From Mesorhabditis belari (Eukaryota > Nematoda > Chromadorea > Rhabditida > Rhabditidae), in NCBI GenBank assembly GCA_958450365.1, contig CAUEEP010000377.1, positions 51,501-115,500 of the forward strand: a stretch of DNA of 64,000 nucleotides. The letters run 5' to 3'. The translations under genes and the position numbers were made by a program. Positions 12,097 through 22,922 of the stretch are shown piece by piece. Under the pieces are notes generated by a model that made no database searches, was not told where the DNA came from, and worked only from the letters and a program-made list of their open reading frames with translations. Each line of letters begins with the position of its first letter. Position 1 is the first letter of the stretch.

Positions 12097-13803
12097 TCAT
12101 TCTTTTTGCTTTTTGCAAATAAATCTTGAGAGACGATTGCTTTTCGTGAACGATTTGAGTTGCGTGTGAGTGGTCGGATTACAGGAAGCGTCGAAGATGA
12201 ACTGAAGATTTAAACCGTTACCGTCACTAACTTAGCTGTACCGTAATCTAGCTACATAAGGAATACATTGACTAAAGTAACTATAAACAAAGAGAAAATT
12301 ATAAAGGATCCTATTGCCGATCGTACCATATTATTAGGACGATCCTATTGATACTTTTGAGCGGATTTTATCGAAAATTTGAGTATGTAAACAGAGCTGG
12401 ATTTAGCCTCCGTTTCAACGTCAAAACAAGTACTGTAGAAGATTTAAATTACCCCGAGATAGACATCCTTGTAGACGGGTTGCGGGAAGAATTTGTAGTC
12501 AACGAGGCTTCCGTCCAACCACTCAATTTAGCTGTGGATTTTACCTTGTGTAAAACACTCAGAGTTTTGTTTAGCGTTTAAATTTGCATATAACTATATC
12601 CTCTATCAACTCAAATATGCTTTTCCCTCAACATATCGAAGTCCAGTCGAAACGGCGGCTCCTTCAATACACGGCGATCACTGGCAAACGTTTTTATCGT
12701 TTTTCTCGTTGCTGATTCCAAGCGCTAAACTTAGAAATTTATTTTTTTTTTTTGATTTAAATAACTTAGTTTTTAATCTAAAAGTCAAAAACTTTATAAA
12801 TTTTACCATAAATCTTCTTTAAATCATTGTCATCGTGAATCGAAACGAGACGGGCGCCCATTTCTTGACAACTTTGTGCTGCTTTGTCTCTTGTGTACAT
12901 TCGATTCCAGCCTTGGCTCACAGTGAAGTTCTAAAAAGCTAATTGAAATACTTTTCAACTTTTTCCAAACGCTATTTTCTTCTTTACATTTGATATGCGC
13001 CCCGCTCCTTTTCCCATTGGCAATCTAACTTTAAGCTCGGATTTCTAGATGTTGGGCTGTTCAATTTAAATAGTTTTTGTACCAATCGATAGAGAAAGAC
13101 TTGGCACATCTAATGATAATCAATTTCACAAGATTGTTGGACGCTTCGCCCTTTTGCCATTGGCAATCTAACTTTAAGCTCGGATTTCTTGGTGTTGAGC
13201 TGTCAAAATGAAATAGTTTTTGTACCAATCGATAGAGAAAGACTTGGTGCATCTAATGATACAAAGAATATTTAAATTGGACAATTGAACACCAAGATAT
13301 TTGAGCTTAAAGTTAGATTGCCAATGGGAAAGGGGCGGGGCGCGTATAAAAGGTCCCGCAATGACCCCGCCCCTTTTCCCATTGGCAATCCAACTTTGAG
13401 CTTAAATCTCTTGGTGTTCAATTGTCCAATTTAAATAGTTTTTATACCAATCGACAGAGAAAAAGTTGGCGCATCTAATGATACAAAGAATATTTAAATT
13501 GGTCAGCCTAACACCAAGAAATTTGAGCTTAAAGTTGGATTGCCAATGGCAAAGGGGCGGAGCGCCTATCGCAGCTGGTTTGTGATAAGCTCATATACAA
13601 AAACCGATCTGGTTTTATCTGATCGAATAACTTTCGAAGTTAGCCATCTGTTTATTGCTCACCTGAAGATAATAGCAGTAAATGCTATTTGAAATCCATC
13701 CCTGATCACAGCCATTCACAGTCGTTTGACCTTGAGGTTTGCCTGTGCCCACTTGCAACAGCAAGATCAATACACCCAAGTACAGTAGGATTTTGTCTCG
13801 AAT
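12097..13803 (-). CDS. Secreted C-type lectin-domain protein
   Basis: Minus-strand exons: about 13803-13663, 12930-12807, 12521-12453, 12201-12097, with a short uncertain exon near 12690-12600. Exon 1 encodes a hydrophobic leader (ILLYLGVLILLLQVG) and the start of a C-type lectin domain (CDQGWISNSIYCYYLQ). Exon 2 has the helix region AAQSCQEMGARLVSIHDDND. The exon at 12521 has WLDGSLVDYKFF, matching the WxDGS core. The last exon ends with SRFICKKQKE and a TGA, as expected after the final domain cysteine. Such proteins usually bind glycans or act in immune recognition in nematodes. No initiator ATG is found upstream of the leader, and the middle exon (TGLRYVEG) fits only with weak splice sites, so the gene may be decaying. 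Its large first intron holds three units of the GC-box palindrome repeat. Confidence 0.7.
12990..13580. repeat. GC-box/TATA palindrome repeat, three units, in lectin intron 1
   Basis: Each unit runs from CGCCCC-TTTTCCCATTGGCAATC through an AT-rich centre to GATTGCCAATGG-AAAGGGGCGGGGC, and the outer side often reads GCGTATAAAAGGTCCC. Units alternate in orientation. The same family is at 34800-35230 and 49285-50200. Confidence 0.85.
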
Positions 13804-14084
13804 TCTTGTATTGAGTCCAACAATTTATACTGCCAAAGTGACGTGCTGCAGGAGCTTCTCAAATCCTTCTCTGATCCTCTGATCATTTTTGGGTTGAGTG
13901 TGTTTTTTGAAAGTTTATTCGAGTGCAGAGATAAGTTTGGGCACAAAGTTTATTTCACAGTTTTCAAAAGGGGAAAAACAGTAAATACTTAAGTAAATAA
14001 GGATGTCAATATACTGTAAGCATAATATTATATTAAACAAAAGGGTTTGTCCATTGGTTTCAGACTGATAAGGGAAAGATGATT

Positions 14085-14960
14085 GAGTCTTGCCTTTTCC
14101 AATGATATCTAACCCATTCGACGCAGAATTTTACGCTGATTCTAATCATGTAAAAATTAGCTGCCGAATGGCAGCTTATTCACTGCAAAAGGCCTAAACT
14201 TTTGAGCCTCTCCTTTAAAGCCGATTTCTTTAACCCAAACCGTTGATTGCGGAGTGGTTGAGTGCTTGTACAGCAAGCTCAGGGTCGAGATTTCGAACCC
14301 GACCCAACCCTATTCTACGTTCTTTTGTGTTCTTTGTTGGTCCACATAAACGCTTTTCTCCTGTTCGATTGGAGTTTTTCATTCTTGTTAGACATTTAAT
14401 AGCTTCTCAATGTACACAAGGTGATCGACGAAATTTGGCGCTCGGTTTTTAGCCGTTTTGATGACGCGTTTATCAAAACCTATTGAAATCATATCCAAAA
14501 ATCTAGTAAATTTTCTGTAGTTTCTAAAATTTGTAATGATTTTTACAAGAAGTCTTCTAGTTTTTGAGTTATGCCCTTTTCCACGTCCTTCAAAAAAGGC
14601 CGAGAGTGGTATAGGGGTTCATCCTAGAATATTATATTGGTTTTGGTTTTGGTTGAAAAAAATTGGCTTAAAAGGAGAGGTTCAAAATGTGGATCCACAA
14701 AGAACACAAAAGAACGTAGAATAGTAAAAAGACGGCTCGGGTTCGGATTCTCGACCCTGAGCTTGCTGTTAACCACTCAGCCACCGATGAACGGTTTGGG
14801 TTAAAGAAATCGGCTTTAAAGAAGAGGCTCAAAACTTTTGTGCCAGTTTGGCGGTGATTAGGCGCGATTCGGTAGCTAATTTTTACATGATTGGAATCAG
14901 CGTAAAATTCTGCGTCTAGATATCATTGGAAATGGCCAGATTCAATCATCATTCCCTTGT
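14085..14960. repeat. Large inverted repeat carrying tRNA-like heads in both arms
   Basis: The arms match from CCAATGATATCTAACCCATT (14099) to its inverse at 14918-14940 over several hundred bases. Each arm holds a tRNA-like segment (GCGGAGTGGTTGAGTGCTTG and GGTCGAGATTTCGAACCCGA at 14249-14300, and its inverse at 14733-14790). It looks like a duplicated, inverted SINE-containing unit. Confidence 0.65.
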
Positions 14961-15404
14961 GAGTATGGCGCTTTAAAGATCACATTGTTCCGGAATCTGA
15001 TGTTTAAATAACACAATGGCTTGAAAAGATGTCGAATTTATAGAAAACAGTTAAACAGCCAACAAATAGTCTTAGCAAGTCATTTACATAAGGAATCTTT
15101 CTATAAAAGAAGATATTCAGCTGTAAATTTGTACCCAGAGGTTTTTGGGGTCAAGGAATCGATTATAGCTATACGTTTTACCAAATCAAACTCAAATTTT
15201 CAATTTTTATATTATTTAAAAGCTTATTTTCTTTAAAATAACATAAAAAGTTTAAAAAAAACATAAAAGTTAGCAAAGATTCTGTCTAAAAAAAAGTTTG
15301 AATCTTTAAAACATGACTACTTTAAAGCTATAACTTTAAATGTACTGTAGTACTATTAAATGTACTGTAAAACTACATTAATTTAAGCTTGAATTGATTC
15401 AAGC

Positions 15405-15561
15405 TTAAGGCTTCAATTGGCTTTCATCAATCCCATCAATGACACTGCTCATTCTCGTTTTGCTACTGTTCGAGCGATTGATGCTGAAAACATTTCGCGC
15501 GTCTTGTGATGGCCGTTTTGTTAGAGAAGTCTCCGTCACGTAGCCACCGATTTGACGTTTT
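15405..15561 (-). CDS. Orphan C-terminal exon, hydrophilic tail
   Basis: A 157-nt minus-strand segment follows a good acceptor (ATATTTTAG) and stays open to TAA at 15405, encoding 51 residues rich in Ser, Arg, Asn and Asp (for example NVFSINRSNSSKTRMSSV) that end ESQLKP. Codon use and composition look coding, and it resembles a cytoplasmic tail. No upstream exon could be joined, because 15.7-17.5 kb is repetitive. It is not part of the Str gene, which ends at 18519. Confidence 0.45.
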
Positions 15562-15924
15562 CTAAAATATAAATAAAAAGTCATATAATCTCCCCAGCAA
15601 TTTACGTCTAAATATGACTTTTTGAGTACTTTCCCATGAAAATTATTGACTACTCAACGAGTCAGAGTTTTCCGAATTACTGGCAATTACAATTACTCCA
15701 AATTACACGGTTATTTACAACAAATTATCTGTTCTTTGCGTCTATAAATGCTGTAAATTGATCCAATTAGACTATAGTTTTGTAAGTTAAACCAAACCAG
15801 GTCAAAAACTGACAAGGAAAAGGTATTATAGGTTTTTTTAAACTTTGACATTATACCCAATTTAAGCTGTAATTAGTTTTTGTGAGGGAAATGAGGGGAT
15901 CTTGATAAAGTGAAATTAATCGGC

Positions 15925-16085
15925 CACTCTCTGGTTGGTCAATTGGTAAGTGGCTACGGTACAAGGCCAACGCTACAAGCCCAACGCTACAAGGCCAACG
16001 CTACAAGCCCAACGCTACAAGGCCAACGCTACAAGGCCAACGCTACAAGGCCAACGCTACAAGGCCTAGGTTCGATCCCCAGCAG
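15925..16085 (+). repeat. tRNA-like SINE head with an internal minisatellite
   Basis: A-box-like TGGTTGGTCAATTGGTAAGT and B-box-like GGTTCGATCCCC are separated by seven or more copies of CTACAAGGCCAACG instead of a normal anticodon and variable region. Confidence 0.65.
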
Positions 16086-16427
16086 GGAATTTTCTTTTAC
16101 TTTTTTGATAATCTAAGCTTAGTTTTGTAATCTTTCCGGATAGCCACAATAGAATAATCTTGTGACGCTTCTATAGAATAATCTTGGCTTTATCTATAAT
16201 TCATTGTTTAAACTTCAAATTTGTACTGTTTAACTTCTTTTTTGGGACTGTTTTAACTTTCGTTGTTTAATTTTTCATTCAATTTTTGTTAAGATTTCCA
16301 ACAACAAGTTAATAGATTAACTTATTTTTGTTTCTAAATTTAAAATTGGTTTTTGATTTATAAAAGAAAATAATGAGATAAGAAAAGTCAATGAAGGCTG
16401 AACTAGAACAAGAAAAAGAAAATTCGA

Positions 16428-16540
16428 GTACCGGGGATCGAACCAGGCTCGCTGGCTTTGTAGTGTAGCTACTGGTAAGTACTGGTAAGTAGTCTAGCTA
16501 CTGGTAAGTACTTAGCCACCGAGTAAGCTGTCTCGGGCGT
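16428..16540 (-). repeat. tRNA-like SINE head (minus) with another internal expansion
   Basis: On the minus strand CTCGGTGGCTAAGTACTTAC and GGTTCGATCCCCGGTA flank tandem ACCAGTAGCTAC-like copies. It is the same design as 15925-16085 with a different repeat. Confidence 0.6.
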
Positions 16541-17517
16541 TTAACTTCACCTTATGAAAGCCTTCTCCAAAGATTTTTCGCTTTATTTTCTCTAAAAAAA
16601 GAGAAAAGTGTCAAAAATGAGTAAAAAAATCTTTTATTTTGTGTTTAATTGAGAAAAAAAGTAACTAATTTGATGTTTGACCGTTAGAAAATCGGAAAAT
16701 AAACGTTTTAGGAAAAATTCTTTTGAAAAAAGACTGAGATCAAGCTAAATGAGGGCAAGGATTTGGCAAAAACTAGTTCCAGATACAGGTCCGGTAGAAT
16801 GAAATAGTTAAAGTTTAAAAAAAAAACCCATAATAAGTCCATGTCTTCTTCTTGTAAGTTCGTCTAGACTTTAACCAGGACTTTAATCCGATCAGAATTG
16901 GGCAAATTCAAAAAGCTGAGCCTGACCTTGGTTTTGATCATTCATCAATATGATTTTCTACTAAATGACAGCTTTTTTTAAAATGTAAATTTCGGAAAGA
17001 AGCTTTAAATTTTGGTTTTAGTTTTAGATTAGCGTTAAACTCAAAGAAAACAATAAATTAAACAATAAACAATAAATACATAGCTCGTTAAACAATAAAT
17101 TCATAACTTTAAATCTCAATTAGCATCGATTTCTTTCAAAATTTCCTACTTAAAAATGCTCAAATAACTGAAAAATCACAATTTTACACGGAATTTGAAT
17201 TGGAAAATGTTTTAATTCTCTATTTTGACTTGATTTTTGATTTTTTGACAGGTGAATCCTCTTGGGAAATGAAATGGAAAACTTTTCAAACATCAACAAA
17301 GCACTAATCGCACTATTAGTTCGGGTTTTGTTAATTGAATATCGTAAAGTCCAATAGAAAATTGGTTATACTTTGTGTTCTGGTAAATGTACGCTTTCTG
17401 ACATTCGTTAACTCATTTCCATTTAGATTTAGACTATATTTTTGTTGGTTTTTCTTTGAAAAATTTGAAAATCACTACGTCAGATTGCAAAAAGCATAAA
17501 GTAAATATGAGAGCTAT

Positions 17518-18506
17518 TGGGTTGGTGAATTGAAAACTGCGGGCTATTGTCATATGTGACAGTTTGAGCACTTTCTTCAAAAGAAACCCATTTTGGTGTC
17601 AATGGAAAAGTTGTAGAGAATCAAAAATCAAGCTTATATCCAAATTTTCAGAGCGATTCAAAGACTGGTTTTCAAGAAATGCCAAATTTACACAAAAGAA
17701 ATGCCAAATTTTCACAAAACTTGCATTTTAAGCGAAATTACTAAGTGTATCCTTTTGGAAATTTGGCTATAAGCCTAATTTTTGATTCTCTACAACTTTT
17801 CTATTGACACCAAAATGGGTTTCTTTTGAAGAAAGTGCTCAAACTGGGCTGGCAGCTGACATCTCCAGTCCTCCATTTTTGAGTCTCACACTTGTCTCAC
17901 ACACAAACCAAAATCCTACTACAAAAGAGGAATCCGCAAATTGGCTGTAAAATGGGCAGAAGTCGTCAATAATAATGGCAATTATTTGAAATGAATTGAT
18001 CGTTTTATGTTGAATAAATTTTAGTTCAAATTCCGGCAGTTTTCAATTCACCAACCCAATAATTTTGGATTCAGTTTTGGATTCGGTACAGATTCGGCTC
18101 CTTTTCGGTACAGATTTGGTTTCTTTTCTCTACAGATTTGGTTCCTTTTCGGTAAAGCTTTGGCTCCGGTTCGCTACAGATTTGGTTCCTTGTAAAATAC
18201 ATAGCCTTGTTTGGGAACTTTTGGCGCATTCCCCATACAGTCCGGACCTCGCCCCTTTTGATTACTTTTGATCATGAGTAGTGAGTTTGCGGGAGAACAC
18301 TTCGATTCAGAAGAAGCAGTCAAAAATTGGCTTTGAAAGTTTTTCGATTCAAAACCAAAATCCTACTACAAAAGAGGAATCCGCAAATTGGCTGTAAAAT
18401 GGGCAGAAGTCGTCAATAATAATGGAAATGATTTGGAATGAATTGATGGTTTTATATTGGATAAATTTTAGTTCAAAGCCCGGCAGTTTTCAATTCACCA
18501 ACCCAA
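17518..18506 (+). mobile_element. Mariner derivative next to the Str stop codon (989 bp)
   Basis: The ends are inverted TTGGGTTGGTGAATTG. The interior includes mariner transposase remnants: WELLAHSPYSPDLAPFDYF at about 18219 and two copies of the C-terminal YYKRGIRKLAVKW region (17925 and 18365). It is flanked by a perfect 15-bp direct repeat (17503-17517 and 18507-18521). Related pieces lie at 4850-4905 and 31258-31725. Confidence 0.75.
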
Positions 18507-18518
18507 TAAATATGAGAG

Positions 18519-21500
18519 CTAGTTTTTATTTTCAAAATAAACGCTTTTTTGGTGGATTAAAGTTGAAAAAACAAACCGTATCATTCTTGAAATCGCATTT
18601 CGATAGTCTCGAATGAAATAAAGAATACAAAGGGGATCGACAAATGGATAAAATGAGATCCCGATCGACATATAATTGCATCCACGACCGATCGGGAGTT
18701 TCACAAGAGGACCGAGGAAAACAATTGATGATGGCATGTACTCAAAGAGGACCGGGATCAGCGTCTAAAATTGTACATAACAATGTTGACTTTAGACATC
18801 AATTTCTAGTAATGAAAGCTTTGTGATCAATGATTGAATTGTTTTCATTGAAAAGCTACCCTAATCCACCCGTCCTTTACTCACTTTCCTGGACTTTTAA
18901 ACTGATGAAAGTCTCAAGACAAGTACCTATTTATTTACTCCTATAGTAACCCTTTGTTAAGCTTTTTTTTAAAGAATATAAACGTACTTGCACTAACAAA
19001 GCCCGAAACAACTCCATTTGCAGTTTGCGCACCTTTTCGCTCATCGCCGCTGCCTGAAGATCAATTTTAAAGCGAAATTTTTCAAGCTCACCTTTAAAGT
19101 TGTCAAAATCTTATAGCTACAAAAGCTGATGATTCCAAAAGTGGTCAAGATTTGCGACATGCAAATGGCGCCTGCGAGAAGTGCTGTCCAGTTCCAAGTT
19201 TGCTCTCCCTTCACGGCTTTGTGCTAAAGTTTTTTGTTGTTTTAAACTTTTTGATCAGCATTTGATTGAGTACAACTTTTTCTTTGCCTATAAATGAATC
19301 TTTCCTTGTCTTTGTCTGAAATGAAATCAGTTCCTTCATTTAGCTATCAAATTTTAATTATTAAAGAAAATTGTCTAGAGATTTAAGTGGTCATCTCGAA
19401 TTTGAAACGTTTCAAACAGTTTTTAGAAAAAATGTTTTTCAACTTTAGCCGACCGTTTAGGAGTCTTGTCTCTTCAGCGGAAGGTCGAGGGTTCAATCAC
19501 TCTGGCAAGATAAAAATGTTTCTTTTTCCCACCAAGTGGGTTTTTTCTTTCACAACATTTGGGTAATAGGGGTAAATAGGGGTGAGAACGGCCGCAGTGC
19601 CATAAAATTGTGTGTTTAACCTTTATGTCTTATTATGTACCCTTTGTTTGTATCACATTATTGGTTTTCAATAAATGTATTTTTTTTTAAACTTGTTTAA
19701 AACGTGAGATTCTAAAGATTCTAAAGATGCGAAAAGCTATTGTGTTTCAGAAAAGCTATTCTGTTTAAGATTTTAACCTTCTTTAACTAAAACAGTTTTA
19801 GACTATGGGTCAATTCGAGGATTTCGAGAAAATTCTGCTCTACGTGAATGTAGTTTTAGCCTATACTGCTAATTTTATAAGAATCTATTTTATTTTGAAT
19901 CACAGTCGACGCCAACTAGGCAAATAGGCCAACTTGGCCAACTAAATTCCTAAAAAACAGGTGAAATCTTTACATTTCCCAATCCGGTGTCACCTGTCCA
20001 TCCTCTGATATTTGATCAAATTTTTTAGAAAAAATTCAGTACAACTTTTTCTTTGCCTAAATTGAAATCAGTTCCTTGATTTAGCTATCAAATTTTCATT
20101 ATTAAAGAAAATTGTCTAGAGATTTAAGTACCCATCAGTACTTTAAACCATTTCAAGCAGTTTTTAACAAAAATCAGAGTAGGCTTTAGGTAAAAAAATA
20201 AGAGCTTTCTTTAGCTGAAGTGACTTGTAAATAATAGAATAAATTGTTCTTGAATTCGTGGATTCCTTTTTGATGAAAATTCCAGTTCAAATCTGTGCAA
20301 AGACTTTCTTGCCAGCCTAATACACACTTTTCAGCTACAAGATTGAGTTTTTATCTAGAAAAGTAGATAGATAGACTTACCCGATACATTAGTCCTAAGA
20401 AACCGCTCTTGTTTACGTTGAAGCCATACGTTTCGGCAAGGGTTTCACCCACATAACTCTGAAAATTTCAAATTTAGAGCGCTTTTCTCTAATTTCTAAT
20501 CAAATTTTCATTTTGTTTCTATGTTTTTTATGAGTTGTAAGTGAAATACCTTCAACTCATTATTGTATCCCATCAAATTTTTCGCATTTGTCCCCCAAAT
20601 AACACCCATCATTAGCCAAATACTCAAGTGAAGCGGAAGAAATTTCTTTGAGTTGAAAATGAAAAGGAGATGATTTCTGAAGAAAGTACTTTTTCTCGGA
20701 TTAAACATCGGATTAATGTGAAACTCTGAAAATAAAGAAAAGGCTTACTTGCAAATGAGAATGTAGCGATAAACGAAGTGAAACGCGAGCAGGGTTTGGC
20801 TCTGGAAACTTTGAGTTTTTTGAAGTTTTACAGTTCAAGTTTTTACAGTTTACAGTTACAGAGTTTTTTTTGAAGTTTTACAATAAAAATTGTGTACTAA
20901 AAAGTTGTAAATCAAGGATAAAACACTTTTTAAAGCTTCCACCTCTATAAAAAAGCATCCGTGTATCACTAGTGCCCAATGTGCCGGCTCAAAAGTGTTC
21001 ATCAAGAGATTTGAGGGGTATTTGACGAATGCGTAGCCGTATATGTGAAATTTCTGAAAATTCGTTTACTGTAGAGTTTTAGGAATATAATACCTAGCAA
21101 ATTGAGTACTTTGATCAAATCTTTAACTAACGATAAGCTTGATTCAAAGTTTGACTCTAGATCTACGGTAATCTCTAAGGGATTTACGATTAATGTCAAA
21201 TAAACTGAAATTTGCAATAAACTTTGTGCTCAATAGTGTGAAAACAGCTTTTCTAGTGCCATTTTTGTTTAGTAAAAGGTTTTGTTTAGCAAAAGGTTTT
21301 GCTTAATGTAATTAAACCGTTTAAACCAATGATGGGTTTAAAATTAGGCTCATGGGTACGACTCAACAAACGATTTTCGGTTTTATTTTTAATACAGAAG
21401 CTAAGCCAAGCCAAGCCAAGCTCAGATGCTGGATATTCTTGATTAAGCCTGGACTAGGCTTTCGCTCTAGTTTTACCTAACCTTTGTCCAGATTGAACAC

Positions 21501-22922
21501 TGCCCTCGGATTTACCAATTGCTTTTACCCGATTTGCCAATTACCAATTACAAATTGGCAAATCGATAAATGCTAAAGTGCTTCGTTTAGGAAAATTGCT
21601 AGATGATAAATAGTTTGGTGGACTCAGGCGCTGGTCTACAAAACCTACAAATGAATTTCGGTTTTATTTTTAATACAGAAGCTAAGCCAAGCCAAGTTCA
21701 GATGCTGGATATTCTTGATTAAGCCTGGACTAGGCTTTCGCTCTAGTTTTACCTAACCTTTGGTCAGATTGAACACTGGCCCCGGATTTACCAATTGCTT
21801 TTACCGGATCTATCAATTACAAATTACAAATTGGCAAATCGATATATGCTAAAGTGCTTCATTTAGCAAAATTGCTAGATGATAAATATTAGGTTATTCG
21901 GATATAAACAAGCGTTGCTAAACTTATTGTTGTGAGAGAAGCTTCTATTAGGTTGATGCAAAAGTCTTTTTCATTTTTTTCGTCTGCCGTTTCAATCCAA
22001 CAAATGCACCAATTAAACTACGGTTGGTTTCATTAGAAAAACGAATTATTTTTCTGCAAAATAACATTAAAACGGGTTTAAAAATATTTAATGCCTGGAT
22101 TTTCTTGAGAGTATGAAGTCGGGTAGTCAAAAAGGGCTAACTCGATGATGCGGTTTAGACACCTTAGCTAAAGAAAACCTATCTTCGTGTCAATAGATAA
22201 AAGATAGAGAAAAAAAACGTTTGATATTTCGCCAAAATTTCAGAGAAATTCATTCAGCCAATTTTTCCATAGAGTTTTTTATAGATTTTTACGAAAAAGG
22301 CGTTTTTCACTCTCGAATTTGCTTGAAAGTCAACCGAAATTCATTTAAAAAGATGCAAATTGAACAAAAAAACACTTTTTTTATAGAGCAAACTATAGAT
22401 TAATTGGTGAATTTGTTACCTTTTAACAGAAGTACGAAAAAAATGAAAAAGACTTTTGCATCAACCTAATAAAACATGTCTTTCTGTATTTAAAAGTACG
22501 TTATCTTGGTAAATAGTTTGGTAGACTCAGGCGCTGGTTCCACAAAACCAAAGACAACCTTGGAAAGCTGGAAAGCTATAAATCAGCTCGATTTTTGTAA
22601 GATTGCTAGATGGTAAGAATTCGGTATTTGGTAGTTTGGTGGACTATAAATCCAAAGACAACCTTGGAAAGCTGGAAAGCTATAGATCAGTTCGATTTCT
22701 GTAAGAGTCATCGTGATTCTAAAAACCCACCGGCATCACCAAAATGTGAATGCTCGGGAAAACCATATTGAACACTCCAAAGAGTAACATTAAATATCGA
22801 TATGTGCCGAGTTGGCGTCGACTGTGATTCAGAATAAAATAGATTAGGATAAAATTAGCAATATAGGCCAAAGCTGCGTTCACGTAGAGTAGAATTTTCT
22901 CGAAATCCTCGAAACGACCCAT
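18519..22922 (-). CDS. Str-family seven-transmembrane chemoreceptor, 8 exons
   Basis: Predicted nematode-specific G-protein-coupled chemoreceptor of the Str/Srj type, a family that usually acts in ciliated sensory neurons. Exons on the minus strand: 22922-22731, 21053-20943, 20801-20749, 20676-20550, 20458-20381, 19223-19092, 19053-18988, 18764-18519. All seven junctions have GT-AG ends and compatible phases, giving 334 residues, a normal length for the family. Signatures seen: LGTYRYLMLLFGVF in TM2, LAFHFVYRYILICK at the end of TM3, KLQMELFRALLVQTLIP before TM6, and SFYPFVDPLCILYFIRDYR in TM7. The ATG at 22922 is followed by the hydrophobic first helix. Intron 5 (20380-19224) holds an inverted partial copy of exon 1 and a SINE. 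The TAG stop overlaps a 15-bp direct repeat beside a mariner insertion, so the native 3' UTR is displaced. The last 15 or so residues are the least certain. Confidence 0.9.
19260..20170 (+). pseudogene. Inverted partial copy of the Str gene promoter and exon 1
   Basis: The plus strand at 19805-19926 reads ATGGGTCAATTCGAGGATTT and continues like exon 1 of the host receptor (22922-22731), then stops resembling it at the CGCCAACTAGG position, about 40 codons in. The upstream sequence at 19260-19447 and 19690-19804 matches the region upstream of the real ATG (22923-23150), interrupted by a SINE. A second copy of the upstream part lies at 19940-20165. The copy contains at least one substitution that removes the normal reading (TAG after the arginines), so it cannot encode a receptor. 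It sits antisense inside intron 5 of the gene it came from. Confidence 0.8.
19448..19690 (+). mobile_element. tRNA-derived SINE (family 2) in the Str gene
   Basis: The head reads CCGACCGTTTAGGAGTCTTG and GGTCGAGGGTTCAATCAC. The body has TTTCCCACCAAGTGGG and the end CAATAAATGTATTTTTTTTT. A near-identical copy is at 55400-55655; diverged ones are at 48945-49110 and 51615-51995. Confidence 0.75.
21360..21890. repeat. ~280-bp dispersed repeat in tandem (AAGCCAAGCC type)
   Basis: Two units contain GAATTTCGGTTTTATTTTTA, a short AAGCC run, GATGCTGGATATTCTTGATT and TAGTTTGGTGGACTCAGGCG. Further units are at 25560-26235, with derived pieces at 22500-22700 and 26335-26540. A diverged relative (GATGGTTGGTTAATAGTTTG) is at 320. 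Confidence 0.7.
21948..22469. mobile_element. Short mariner-type element inserted in a mariner fragment
   Basis: A 522-bp element with inverted ends TTAGGTTGATGCAAAAGTCT and TA duplications. It splits a mariner 5' fragment whose halves are at 21887-21947 and from 22470. It has no intact transposase and contains internal inverted sequence, so it is non-autonomous. Confidence 0.8.

Noticed and set aside
12348..12581. 77-residue plus-strand protein
   Set aside because: It lies antisense to the lectin exon containing WLDGSLVDYKFF, which is the better-supported reading.
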